NCBI GenBank assembly: GCA_905235755.1
Contig: CAJONA010000007.1
Location: 1-16,992, forward strand
Length of the DNA: 16,992 bases
From: an uncultured Clostridia bacterium
GTDB taxonomy: Bacteria; Bacillota; Clostridia; Oscillospirales; CAG-272
Direction: 5' to 3'
Below, one piece after another: positions 1-7,818 of this stretch. Both the position numbers and the translations under genes were made by a program. The stretch's first letter is position 1. Each line of letters begins with the position of its first letter. The notes beneath the pieces were generated by a model. That model was not told the DNA's origin. It made no database searches and was given only the letters and a program-made list of their open reading frames with translations.

Positions 1-381
1 GTCACGCCGTCGTCGCAAATCGTCGGCACGCAGGCCGTGTTCAACGTCATCGGCGGCGAAAGATACAAGATGGTAACAAAAGAGTTCAAGGCGCTGGTTC
101 GCGGCGAATACGGTAAAACGTCCGTTCCGATCTCTCCCGAATTCCAAAAGCAGATCCTCGGTGACGAAGAGCCGATAACATACCGCCCGGCAGACGCGCT
201 GAAACCGGAGCTTGACACGCTCCGCGAAAAAGTCAAGCCGTGGGCTATTCAGGAAGAGGACGTTCTCTCATACGCTCTCTTTGAGCAGGTTGCCGTCAAG
301 TTTTTTGAAAGCAGAAAAGCAAAAATGTACGCTCTCGACAAAGAGAACGCCGATTATACAAACAAAGTCCACAATGTCTGA
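1..381 (+). CDS. OadA/PycB-type carboxyltransferase, C-terminal part (5' end outside window)
   Basis: This is the last 126 codons of a biotin-dependent carboxyltransferase. The frame is open from base 1. The stretch TPSSQIVGTQAVFNV, followed by GERYK, GEYGKTSVP and GDEEPITYRPAD, is the conserved carboxylase domain typical of oxaloacetate decarboxylase alpha subunits and pyruvate carboxylase subunit B. The family moves CO2 between carboxybiotin and pyruvate/oxaloacetate (or methylmalonyl-CoA) in the cytoplasm. The protein stops about 50 residues after the GDEEPI motif, with no Ala/Pro linker and no biotinyl domain (no AMKM-like motif), so it should work with a separate biotin carrier protein. 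The missing N-terminal TIM barrel prevents choosing between oxaloacetate decarboxylase, pyruvate carboxylase B and transcarboxylase 5S. The next gene starts inside its last codons. Confidence 0.85.
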   Translation, partial: VTPSSQIVGTQAVFNVIGGERYKMVTKEFKALVRGEYGKTSVPISPEFQKQILGDEEPITYRPADALKPELDTLREKVKPWAIQEEDVLSYALFEQVAVKFFESRKAKMYALDKENADYTNKVHNV

Positions 382-1348
382 TTTTCCATTTGAATCGATG
401 AACGCCGCGTCTTTTCCGATCATCGCCGCAGATGCAGACGGAAAGATTTCAGCGAAAAACCGCGCGGCGTATTCGCATCTCCCGAAAATCAGAGTAAAAA
501 GCTCGCTGAGTAACAAGGCGAGCTTTTTAAGAAACGGCAGTATTCTTTTAAACGACGCGTCAGCGCCGTTCAAGTACGCCGTTTGTTTACCGATAGAAAC
601 TCTTTCGGGAATTAAGAAAATATATATGTTCCTCCCGTCACTGCAAAACGAAAACGCTCGTCATGACACGGAAATCATTGACGCTGAGCGGCTTTTTGAA
701 ATAATCAAAAGCCACAGGATAGAAGTATTGCCTGTCAGGATGTATTCGGAAATCGTCGCCGCTTTTGCGGCTTTTGACAGGGGCTCTTCCGAAAACGGCA
801 TTGTTTCCGACGTTGCAGAGTCGGCGGCGCTTCTCGACAAGAAACTGTCGTCCGGTTTTCGTGCGCTCGGATATCGCGCAAGCGTTACCTGCACGGGCGA
901 GATCGTTGCACAAAGGTATTTCAAGCTGAATCTGTACTCGTTCGTCTACTCCGTGCTGACTGCGGCATATATCGCAATGCGCCTGTCTAAAAACGGGGCG
1001 GCTGACGTCGTAGTTGATTACGACGGAATAACCGAAATGATAAACATAACGGCGACGGCAAAAACAGACGTGAAATATCCTGTTGACTCGCGCTCTGCCG
1101 AGGATGCGATCGCGTTTCTCGTGCCGGAGCTTGCCGTTGAAATGGCGATTGACAAAGAGTTTTCGCTCGGAGCCGTCCCCAAAACGTGCTCGATCCACGA
1201 CAGTACGCTGAAATTATGCGTTCCCGTATCGGTCAATACACGTCAGACGGTTCTTTCAGGTATTACCTGGATTTCGGAATCGGATCTCATCGACAGACTG
1301 TTCACTTCATTTAAAGAATCATCTCGCAAAGCACTGCGAAAGAGATAA
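374..1348 (+). CDS. Uncharacterised protein, degenerate PAS/histidine-kinase-like
   Basis: Encodes 324 residues if translation starts at the ATG at 374, which overlaps the stop of the preceding gene by 8 bp. There is no clear Shine-Dalgarno sequence, so translational coupling is likely. An upstream extension of the same frame to 212 lies wholly inside the previous gene and is not credible. I do not recognise a specific family. The N-terminus (FPIIAADADGKISAKNRAA) resembles the start of a PAS domain, and residues about 190-245 (LYSFVYSVLTAAYIA, then DVVVDYDGITEMINITATA) resemble the N-box helix and following strands of a histidine-kinase ATPase. The N-box Asn, G1 and G2 motifs and a phospho-acceptor His cannot be seen. 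No membrane segment or signal peptide is evident. It may be a pseudo-kinase or sensor that has lost ATP binding. The fold suggestion is inference; the reading frame itself is well supported. Confidence 0.7.
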   Translation: MSDFPFESMNAASFPIIAADADGKISAKNRAAYSHLPKIRVKSSLSNKASFLRNGSILLNDASAPFKYAVCLPIETLSGIKKIYMFLPSLQNENARHDTEIIDAERLFEIIKSHRIEVLPVRMYSEIVAAFAAFDRGSSENGIVSDVAESAALLDKKLSSGFRALGYRASVTCTGEIVAQRYFKLNLYSFVYSVLTAAYIAMRLSKNGAADVVVDYDGITEMINITATAKTDVKYPVDSRSAEDAIAFLVPELAVEMAIDKEFSLGAVPKTCSIHDSTLKLCVPVSVNTRQTVLSGITWISESDLIDRLFTSFKESSRKALRKR

Positions 1349-1383
1349 AAAACTCCCGACCGGAAAACCGGTCGGGAGTTTTT
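1347..1383. terminator. Strong bidirectional rho-independent terminator
   Basis: A perfect 13-bp inverted repeat (AACTCCCGACCGG at 1351-1363 and its complement at 1368-1380) encloses an AAAA loop. It is preceded by an A-run (1347-1352) and followed by a T-run (1379-1383), so either strand yields a GC-rich hairpin with a U-tail. It lies directly after the + strand gene ending at 1348 and directly after the - strand kinase gene ending at 1382. It therefore ends both convergent transcripts. Confidence 0.92.
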
Positions 1384-2248
1384 ATTCCACCTCTTCCCTT
1401 GAAGGAACGGACTCCGCCGCGCCCTTGCGCGTCACGGAGATAGCGGCGGCCTTTGCCGCCGTTTTAAGCGACCTCTCAACGCCTTTGCCGCCGAAATATT
1501 CAGCGAGGAAATACCCCGTAAACGTATCCCCCGCGCCGGTCGTATCTACGGCGTCAACTTTTACCGCCGGTACGGTCGTCACGCTTCCCTTTTCGATAAA
1601 GCACGCGCCGCGCGAGCCGAGAGTGAGCACAACGCGAAGAGTCTGCGCGCTTTTTTCAATATATTTTTCAACATCCGCGGCATTGTCCGATCCGAAGATC
1701 GCGCATGACTCCGTTTCGTTGAGGATAACTATATCAACGTCGTCGAGCGAAACGTCTATGCCGTCGAGCGGCGACGGATTGAACACGACCGTCATTCCCT
1801 TTTTGTGCGCTTCGGCCGCTATGAAACCGACGTTTGAGATCTCATTTTGCAAGACAACAAAGTCGCCTTCTTCAAAATTATTCAGCACAGCGCTCGCGTA
1901 TTCCTTTGAGATGTCGCGGTTTGCGCCGCCGTAAACTACGATGCAGTTCTCTCCGCTTTTGTCGACCTGAATGACGGCGTTGCCCGTCGGCAACGACGAC
2001 AGCGCCACAAACGAGGTATCGGCGCCGCACGACGTCAGAAAATCGCGCAGCTCCGTGCCGTCCTGCCCTATCTTGCCCGCGTGAAAGACATTCGCTCCCG
2101 CTCGCGCCAGCGCGACGGACTGATTGAGTCCTTTGCCGCCGAAATTTCGCCCGAATTCAAACGAAGCGACGGTCTTCCCCGCCGACGCCATTTCGTCGAC
2201 AAAATACGTCATATCTATATTGAGCGAACCGAAATTAAGTATCTTCAT
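1382..2248 (-). CDS. PfkB-family carbohydrate kinase, ribokinase-like
   Basis: Encodes 288 residues, about the usual ribokinase length. The PfkB family transfers phosphate from ATP to a sugar or nucleoside hydroxyl in the cytoplasm. Visible motifs are the N-terminal substrate-binding NFGGKGLNQSVALARAGA (residues 35-52, the GGKG signature), NPSPL (157-161), NETE (177-180, the metal/phosphate-binding NxxE), and DTTGAGDTFTGYF (235-247), which holds the anion hole and catalytic base Asp241. The GGKGxNQ and NPSP motifs favour ribokinase over fructokinase or adenosine kinase, but substrate cannot be fixed from sequence. It starts 1 bp after the stop of the ADP-ribosylglycohydrolase gene; the GGAG of its ribosome site lies inside that gene's end, so the two are coupled. 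It is last in the operon and runs straight into the shared terminator. Confidence 0.88.
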   Translation of the reverse strand: MKILNFGSLNIDMTYFVDEMASAGKTVASFEFGRNFGGKGLNQSVALARAGANVFHAGKIGQDGTELRDFLTSCGADTSFVALSSLPTGNAVIQVDKSGENCIVVYGGANRDISKEYASAVLNNFEEGDFVVLQNEISNVGFIAAEAHKKGMTVVFNPSPLDGIDVSLDDVDIVILNETESCAIFGSDNAADVEKYIEKSAQTLRVVLTLGSRGACFIEKGSVTTVPAVKVDAVDTTGAGDTFTGYFLAEYFGGKGVERSLKTAAKAAAISVTRKGAAESVPSREEVE

Positions 2249-2249
2249 A

Positions 2250-3620
2250 TCATTTCTCCGATATATGCTTCATAGTCTTGTCTATAGCTTCGTCGATGTC
2301 TATCGTGCCTACGCCGAATATCGCCGTTTCGAGTTTTCCGTTTATCGGAGCAGTCCATTCACTGCCTATCGACGATACGCCGTTCTTCATACCGAGCACC
2401 GAACCGACGGTCGCGCCGTTGCAGTCGGTGTCAAATCCCGTCTGCACCGCGAGGCATATCGACTTTGCATAATCGTTGCCTCCGTAAAGGAGCGACGCCG
2501 CGACGATCTCGGCATTAGAGATGGTGTGGCACCAGTCGTGCCCGACGTTCTCATCCCAACGAGAATGGATGTCGGCATACATATCCTCGCAGGAAACGCC
2601 CGATTTATACTTTTGTATAATATTCGAAATAGCCTCGTGCAGCCTGGATTTTTCGGGAATTTGCGAAATGCCGCCCTCGATGATCTCAACTATGTCGTCG
2701 CTGACAGCGGCGCACGCTATCATCGCCGCCGCGAACATCTCGCCGTAGATGCCGTTTTTGACGTGAGATATGCTCGCGTCACGCCACGCCATTTCAGCCG
2801 CCGCCTCGGGATCGCCCGGGTTGATGTATCCGAAGTAATCGCCGCGTATCTGCGCACCTATCCACTCGCGGAAAGGATTTTGATAAACGGCGGACTCGGG
2901 CGGCGTAAATCCCTTGACAAAATTACAGAATGCCACGCGCTCCGCGGTGCAGTACGCGTTTATCGGCTGATATTTCAGCCATGCGCGCGATACGTCGTAC
3001 GGCGTAAAATCCCTGCCGTAGTCGTCGATGACTTTTTGATATAGAACTGTGTAGTTTGTGTCGTCGTCGGCCGGAGCACACGCGATCTTGTCCGCGTAGC
3101 AACGATTTGCGAGCTGATATTTGAACGTAGCGAGCATCTCATCCGTGACGTCGTCGCGCCTGATATATCGGTACATCGGATAGTTATTTGAAGATTTCAG
3201 AATAACGTCGAGTTCTTCCGTCTTGATGCCTTCGACTGTCTTGCCGAGCAGGCAGCCGCAGATACGTCCGTACCACGCGCCGGCTACTTTCTCGCGGAGC
3301 GTGTCGGCGGCGGGAGTTTTCGGCTCTAAATCGCCGCTCGGACGGCATTTTTTTATCGTCTCGATGTCCGACGGCTCGACGTATTTATAGTCGGGCACGG
3401 TTTTTGCGTTGAGTACGATGCGCGACAAAACATCCGCCATTTGGCGCTTTTCGTCGCTCTTATTCATGTGGCGCACGCAATAGAACAGCTCCTCGTACTC
3501 AGAAACGTCAAGCCCTTCCTCGGCGCACTGCCTGTACTCTGTCGAAAGATTTTCGGCATAAGATTCCCAGCTGTGCTGTTTTTCGTAATTCGGAATTACC
3601 TTTTTTTCAAAAAGTTCCAT
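2250..3620 (-). CDS. ADP-ribosylglycohydrolase family protein
   Basis: Encodes 456 residues. The ADP-ribosylglycohydrolase (DraG/ARH) fold is all-helical with a di-magnesium centre, and it hydrolyses N- or O-glycosidic bonds to (ADP-)ribose. After a helical N-terminal extension of about 110 residues come AGAWYGRICGCLLGKTVEG (113-131, equivalent to the GxxxGDxxG motif of DraG, here with Lys as in many large clostridial members), DDDTNY (185-190, metal ligands), GDPEAAAEMAWRDASISH (269-286), NGIYGEMFAAAM (289-300) and GFDTDCNGATVGSVLG (395-410, the C-terminal metal-binding DTD). The metal-binding acidic residues are therefore present and an active hydrolase is plausible. Whether the substrate is ADP-ribosyl protein, a free nucleotide or another ribosyl glycoside is unknown. 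A GGAGGA ribosome site precedes the ATG. It lies between the MTA/SAH nucleosidase gene (22-bp gap) and the kinase gene (1-bp gap). Confidence 0.88.
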   Translation of the reverse strand: MELFEKKVIPNYEKQHSWESYAENLSTEYRQCAEEGLDVSEYEELFYCVRHMNKSDEKRQMADVLSRIVLNAKTVPDYKYVEPSDIETIKKCRPSGDLEPKTPAADTLREKVAGAWYGRICGCLLGKTVEGIKTEELDVILKSSNNYPMYRYIRRDDVTDEMLATFKYQLANRCYADKIACAPADDDTNYTVLYQKVIDDYGRDFTPYDVSRAWLKYQPINAYCTAERVAFCNFVKGFTPPESAVYQNPFREWIGAQIRGDYFGYINPGDPEAAAEMAWRDASISHVKNGIYGEMFAAAMIACAAVSDDIVEIIEGGISQIPEKSRLHEAISNIIQKYKSGVSCEDMYADIHSRWDENVGHDWCHTISNAEIVAASLLYGGNDYAKSICLAVQTGFDTDCNGATVGSVLGMKNGVSSIGSEWTAPINGKLETAIFGVGTIDIDEAIDKTMKHISEK

Positions 3621-3642
3621 TTATGTATCCTCCAAAAATAAA

Positions 3643-4350
3643 TTATTGCTGTTTTTCAAGAAATGCCTTTAACACGCGGATCGAATTATCCGCCGCGAGC
3701 TTGGCAAATTCGGCATATGTCATCGCCGCGTCCTCGTTTCCGCCGTCGCTGATCGAGCGGACTACCGAAAACGGAACTTTTCGGAATGTGCATATCTGCC
3801 CGATAGCCGCGCCTTCCATCTCGCAAGCGATGGCTCCGAATGTATCGGAAAGCCAACGCTTCTTTTTGCTGTCGGCGACGAACGTGTCGCCCGACGCTAT
3901 GGTTCCGGAAAAGCTTTTGATTCCCGTGCTGTCGGCGACCTTCGCAAGTGATGCCGCTATACTTTCGTCGCATTTCATATGTATTTCGTCGATGTCAGGT
4001 ATTTTGCCGACTGGATTGCCAAATCCCCCCGCAGATAAGTCCATATCGTACTCGACGACGTCCTTTGCGATCACCATATCGAGCACGCCGACTTCATTCG
4101 AAAGCGAGCCTGCGATTCCTGTGTTGATTACAACGTCAGGCGAATAACAGAGTATCATCGTCTGCGCGCACATAGCGGCGAATACTTTTCCGATGCCGCA
4201 TTTTGCGACGACGACATTTTGCTCGCCGATCGTTCCGACGGCAAACTCAATGCCGCCGCGCACCTCCGTAGTCATATTCTTCATTGTCGCTTTGAGTCCG
4301 TCGACCTCGATGTCCATAGCGCCGATGATGCCGAAAAGTTTTTTTGACAT
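3643..4350 (-). CDS. mtnN: 5'-methylthioadenosine/S-adenosylhomocysteine nucleosidase
   Basis: Encodes 235 residues, the usual MTAN/Pfs length. The enzyme cleaves the N-glycosidic bond of methylthioadenosine, S-adenosylhomocysteine and 5'-deoxyadenosine, releasing adenine. This recycles SAM by-products and feeds S-ribosylhomocysteine towards LuxS. Motifs: GIIGAMDIEV (7-16), whose Glu15 matches the E. coli catalytic Glu12; INTGIAGSL (75-83); GTIASGDTF (149-157); CEMEGAA (176-182) with the ribose-contacting Met-Glu pair; and SISDGGNEDA (199-208) with Asp202 as the expected general acid. The more common SDxAD is SDGGN here, a modest variation that keeps the key Asp. GGAGGAC lies 5 nt before the ATG. 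It is separated by 22 bp from the genes on either side, so it is probably co-transcribed with the flippase, the glycohydrolase and the kinase. Confidence 0.92.
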   Translation of the reverse strand: MSKKLFGIIGAMDIEVDGLKATMKNMTTEVRGGIEFAVGTIGEQNVVVAKCGIGKVFAAMCAQTMILCYSPDVVINTGIAGSLSNEVGVLDMVIAKDVVEYDMDLSAGGFGNPVGKIPDIDEIHMKCDESIAASLAKVADSTGIKSFSGTIASGDTFVADSKKKRWLSDTFGAIACEMEGAAIGQICTFRKVPFSVVRSISDGGNEDAAMTYAEFAKLAADNSIRVLKAFLEKQQ

Positions 4351-4372
4351 TTTTGTCCTCCGATTTTGATTT

Positions 4373-5905
4373 TTATGATTTGTTGCTGAATTTTTTCAAA
4401 AAGCTCATATAGAAATATTTAAATTCGTCAGTTTTAAAGTATGCGACCGCATATATGATGTTCGGCACGGTAAGGCATATAAGCAGCTTTATCGCCAAGC
4501 CCAAAATGCCGCCGGTCGTTACGAGGTCGGCGAGAATTACGGTCGCGCCGAGCGCGACGGCTGTCACCGCCGTATATACGCCGTATCTTATAAAGAATGA
4601 TCCGACGCCCGATTTAAATCCGTGCTTATAAAGCATATACGGCTCCACCCACGTGCAGGTGAGCAGCGAGCTTGCCGTCGTGCCGAGCAAGACGCCCGCG
4701 AGCCCCAGATATTTTGCCAAAATTATCGAAAGCACGATGTTTATCGCCGCCTCGGCGATCGACTTCCATTTATCGTAGCGCATCAGCCCCATCGCGTCGC
4801 GCGCGACGAGCCCCGGACGACGCATACCGAGCAGATAGAAATTGAGCGCGACGAGAAACACCGACAGATCGTCGATCTCAAATCCTTCGCCGAGCCAGAT
4901 GAGCACGAACGGTCTTGCGAGAACGGCGAGGCAGATCGCGCAAAAACCGTAAAGCCACGCGCCGGCGAAGAACATTCTGTGAAAAACACTGCGTTTATGC
5001 GCGTTATCCACATTCACGGAAAGGTCGCCGAAGCTCGCGGTCGCGCTTTGAAATATCGGCGCGAGCACGCTGTCGACAGCCGCGCTGAGCAGGTGATAAT
5101 TTGTATATATGCCCTCTGTCAGGAAGCTGACAAAGCGCGAAATGATGATATTGTCCGTGCCGTTGACAAGCACGCCGCCGACGTTGTGCATCATCGACGC
5201 GCCGACGTTTGTCTTTATCGTCTTTTTGTCGTCGGCGCTCAGCACGTCGTCGCCTTTTTCTTTGAGATAAGAATATTTTTTGTCAGCTATCAGCGACAGC
5301 GCGATATTTTCGCCGAGCGTTGCGACGACCGTGCATATCATAAATATGACGTAATTGCCTGTCAGCGCAAGGACGACGCACGACGCGACGCAAAGAAGCG
5401 TCTTTGACAGCGCCGTGACAGCCGACGCAATGTACTTTTTCTGATCGGCGATGATGAGTATGCGCTTGTACGCGGCTATATATGACGCCGCCGAGTTTAC
5501 GACGTACAGAATATATATTAGATAAAAATCCGGAACTTGTGCCAGCACTGCGTCGATGTCGTCGACAAACAGATGAAGCGCAGGAAGAAGGGCGCCGCCG
5601 AGCACGAGCACGGCGATGCCGATCACGGTATACGCATTTTTAAACAAGCGCATAAGCGCGCGTATTTTGCTCTCGTCGCCGTCGCTTATCGGCTTATAAA
5701 GGCTGAAAGTTATCGATGTGCCGATGCCGAGCTCGGCAAGCGAGAGCACCGTCATTATGTTTGAAAACAGTCCGCCGACGCTGAGATATTCGATAGACGT
5801 ATAATCGGATATGAAGCGGCGCGTTATCACGCTCGTCAACAGTACGATGAACTGACAAATCAGCGAAAGGCGGACGTTGCGCATCGTTTTTTCTGTTCTT
5901 GTCAT
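4373..5905 (-). CDS. Flippase, polysaccharide/lipid exporter of the MOP superfamily
   Basis: Encodes 510 residues with about 12-14 hydrophobic segments distributed along the whole length and a short basic N-terminus (RTEKTMRNVRLSL). The layout fits Wzx-like polysaccharide or lipid-linked oligosaccharide flippases, which move undecaprenyl-linked sugars across the cytoplasmic membrane. Family-like features are the N-terminal LSVGGLFSNIMTVLSLAELGIGTSITFSLY segment region (about 42-71), TNVGASMMHNVGGVLVNGTD near the centre (a typical segment before the second half), and VALNFYLLGMRRPG. The ATG at 5905 is preferred over a TTG one codon upstream because AGGAGG (5912-5917) then sits 6 nt away. No glycosyltransferase or polymerase gene is adjacent, so the cargo is unknown. 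It is the first gene of the four-gene - strand operon. Confidence 0.85.
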   Translation of the reverse strand: MTRTEKTMRNVRLSLICQFIVLLTSVITRRFISDYTSIEYLSVGGLFSNIMTVLSLAELGIGTSITFSLYKPISDGDESKIRALMRLFKNAYTVIGIAVLVLGGALLPALHLFVDDIDAVLAQVPDFYLIYILYVVNSAASYIAAYKRILIIADQKKYIASAVTALSKTLLCVASCVVLALTGNYVIFMICTVVATLGENIALSLIADKKYSYLKEKGDDVLSADDKKTIKTNVGASMMHNVGGVLVNGTDNIIISRFVSFLTEGIYTNYHLLSAAVDSVLAPIFQSATASFGDLSVNVDNAHKRSVFHRMFFAGAWLYGFCAICLAVLARPFVLIWLGEGFEIDDLSVFLVALNFYLLGMRRPGLVARDAMGLMRYDKWKSIAEAAINIVLSIILAKYLGLAGVLLGTTASSLLTCTWVEPYMLYKHGFKSGVGSFFIRYGVYTAVTAVALGATVILADLVTTGGILGLAIKLLICLTVPNIIYAVAYFKTDEFKYFYMSFLKKFSNKS

Positions 5906-5910
5906 CAATG

Positions 5911-5920
5911 CCCTCCTTTT
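5911..5920 (-). promoter_or_regulatory. Ribosome binding site deciding the flippase start
   Basis: On the minus strand this reads AAAAGGAGGG. It lies 6 nt before the ATG at 5905 but only 3 nt before the competing TTG at 5908, so the ATG is chosen. Confidence 0.75.
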
Positions 5921-5965
5921 CCGAATTTGCTTGATATTGCTTGATTTTCAGATTTATACCAATGT

Positions 5966-5994
5966 ATTAAACTGTGATTTTGCTTGTTATACAA
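5966..5994 (-). promoter_or_regulatory. Candidate sigma-A-type promoter of the flippase operon
   Basis: On the minus strand a TTGTAT box (5989-5994) is followed after 17 bp by TTTAAT (5966-5971), about 60 nt upstream of the flippase ATG. The 5906-5999 gap is AT-rich and is the only sizeable gap upstream of the four-gene operon. The -35 box lies just past the rqcH stop. No hairpin terminator for rqcH is visible here, so read-through from rqcH may add to expression. Confidence 0.35.
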
Positions 5995-5999
5995 TAGTA

Positions 6000-7748
6000 T
6001 TATTTGGCTTTACATTCGCATTTGGGATCGACGTATGCAGTGTAATTTGACGAATACGTAACATATCCCAAAGCGGCGCCTGCCGGCTTTTTGACATTTC
6101 TTATCTTCGTGTAATCGACGGCGACGTTCTCGCCGTCGCGCAGGCCGGAAAAGTACGCGGCAAGCTCCGCCGCCTCGGTAAAATCGCGTGCGTCGGGCTC
6201 TTCGTCCGGTCCGCACGTCATCACGACGTGCGAGCCGGGGCTGTTTTTGACGTGAAACCACCAGTCGCTCTTTTTCGCGGCTTTGAGCGTTATATAGTCG
6301 TTCTGAATGTTGTTCTTGCCGACCGCACATTCGTACCCGCCGCTTGTGATAAAATATTTCGGCGTAAGTTTTGCCTTTGCCGCCGCCTTTGTCAGCTGTG
6401 CGTTTTTAGGCGCATAACCGGCTTGCGACAGTTCGAGGCGTATCTCGGTAAGGTCCGCCTCGTTCTCGGAAATCCTCACCGAGTTTTCCACCGTGTCGAG
6501 ATAATAAAGCTCGCTCTCCGTCTTTTGGATCTGTTCGGAGAGTATTTTTTTCGCTGTCTTGTACTTATTGTATTTTTTGTAATATAACGCCGCGTTCTGC
6601 GACGGCGTGAGCTTGATGTCGAGCGGTATCTTCACCGTTTCGAGCTCGTCGGAATAGTAGTTGACAACTTCGCAAAAGTCGGCTTTTTTTGTCAGCATAT
6701 ATATCGACGCGGTTATGAGATCGCCCCATAGTTTGTACTCGTCCGCCTTGTCGCATTCTTCGAGTTCACCTTTCAGCAGCGGGAGCTTTTTTGTCAGTTT
6801 GTGCCGCGCGCCCGATATGACAGCGTCAATGTCGCGCGCCTTCGAACGCATAAGTTCCGCCTGTTCGCGCTTACCGTAATAAAAGTCAAACATCTCGGAA
6901 AACGCAGCAAACGTCTGCGTCTTTGCAATTCCGTTATATTGAACTATTTCAATCATTGAATATTCAAACGGCTTGCCGTCGAGGATGACGGCGCACGGGG
7001 TGAAATCGTTTTCCCTTATCTTTTTCATCAGGCCGTCAAAAGCGCTCCACATCATACGCGGACTGCACTCTCCGACGCTATCCGCGCCGCCCGCCCGAGC
7101 GACGCATTCGCGCGCCAAAAGCGGCGACAAGCCGAGATACGTGTCGACGATGAATTTGTCCGCCGAGCGCTCGCGCGGATAGTTCGACAGTTTTTCGATA
7201 AAGCCCGCTTCCGTCTCGCTTGTCGGATCCGCTTTGTTCTGCGGCGGCGGAAGCTCGTACGTCATTCCCGGAAGAACGCGGCGGCGCGTATTCATCGTTA
7301 TATCGGCGTGGTGCAGCAGCCCGATTATCTTCTTTTTTCCGCCGTCGCCGCAAAGCAAAAACAAATTTGAGAATTTGCCCATTATCTCGGCGGTAAGGTA
7401 TTTTTCACACGGATAGCCGAGGTCGTCGTACGCCGCGAATTTTATCTCGATGACTCTGTCGAAGCCGTACATATACACATCCTCGATGACAGTTCCGACA
7501 AGGTGTTTTCTGAGCAGCATACAGAACATCGGCGGCGTTTTCGGATTTTCCTTTTCGAGCGTCGTCACGCATATGCGCGCCGACGACGGATTTGCGCAAA
7601 CAAGCAGTTTTATGTTCTGCCTGTCGGTGCGGCAAACGATGACCGCTTCATCCTTTGTCGGCTGAAATATCTTTTCGACTTTCGCGCCGACGACGCTTTT
7701 TTTCGTTTCGTTTACGACGGCGCGAGCCATCGCGGCGTCAAAAGCCAT
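6000..7748 (-). CDS. rqcH: Ribosome quality control protein RqcH (NFACT family, FbpA-like)
   Basis: Encodes 582 residues, typical of NFACT proteins. In Bacillus, RqcH binds stalled 50S subunits carrying peptidyl-tRNA and recruits tRNA-Ala to add C-terminal alanine tails that mark the peptide for degradation. Older annotations call the family fibronectin-binding protein. Domains: NFACT-N from residue 1 (MAFDAAMARAVVNE) to about 170, including an Asp97-Arg98 pair in GFDRVIEI that matches the DR motif needed for tailing in B. subtilis; a helix-hairpin-helix-like region about 175-250; a long coiled coil (about 290-345 and 395-440) with the characteristic LWGDLITA; and NFACT-R at about 465-575 (SDWWFHVKNSPGSHVV, residues 494-509). 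All expected parts are intact. A GAGGAGAG ribosome site lies 4 nt before the ATG. It is probably transcribed with, or just after, the upstream yfhO. Confidence 0.93.
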   Translation of the reverse strand: MAFDAAMARAVVNETKKSVVGAKVEKIFQPTKDEAVIVCRTDRQNIKLLVCANPSSARICVTTLEKENPKTPPMFCMLLRKHLVGTVIEDVYMYGFDRVIEIKFAAYDDLGYPCEKYLTAEIMGKFSNLFLLCGDGGKKKIIGLLHHADITMNTRRRVLPGMTYELPPPQNKADPTSETEAGFIEKLSNYPRERSADKFIVDTYLGLSPLLARECVARAGGADSVGECSPRMMWSAFDGLMKKIRENDFTPCAVILDGKPFEYSMIEIVQYNGIAKTQTFAAFSEMFDFYYGKREQAELMRSKARDIDAVISGARHKLTKKLPLLKGELEECDKADEYKLWGDLITASIYMLTKKADFCEVVNYYSDELETVKIPLDIKLTPSQNAALYYKKYNKYKTAKKILSEQIQKTESELYYLDTVENSVRISENEADLTEIRLELSQAGYAPKNAQLTKAAAKAKLTPKYFITSGGYECAVGKNNIQNDYITLKAAKKSDWWFHVKNSPGSHVVMTCGPDEEPDARDFTEAAELAAYFSGLRDGENVAVDYTKIRNVKKPAGAALGYVTYSSNYTAYVDPKCECKAK

Positions 7749-7763
7749 ATTTCTCTCCTCTCA

Positions 7764-7803
7764 AAATATCGAGCGCATATACACGCCCGATATTTGTTTT
7801 TTT
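7764..7803. terminator. Hairpin between yfhO and rqcH, with its T-run on the + strand
   Basis: AAATATCG (7764-7771) is perfectly complementary to CGATATTT (7788-7795), with further partial GCG/CGC pairing inside. Seen from the + strand it is followed by a 7-nt T-run (7797-7803), the form of an intrinsic terminator, although no + strand gene ends here. Seen from the - strand it lies 23 nt after the yfhO stop but has only a short TTTT tail before the rqcH ribosome site. It may attenuate transcription between yfhO and rqcH or stop antisense transcription. Confidence 0.45.
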
Positions 7804-7818
7804 AATTATATTTTACAT

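Noticed and set aside
2124..3044. 306-codon open frame on the + strand
   Set aside because: Antisense to the ADP-ribosylglycohydrolase and kinase genes; no ribosome site, no motif and a low-complexity Arg/Val-rich product.
4622..5407. 261-codon open frame on the + strand
   Set aside because: Antisense to the membrane segments of the flippase; the highly charged product is the mirror of hydrophobic codons.
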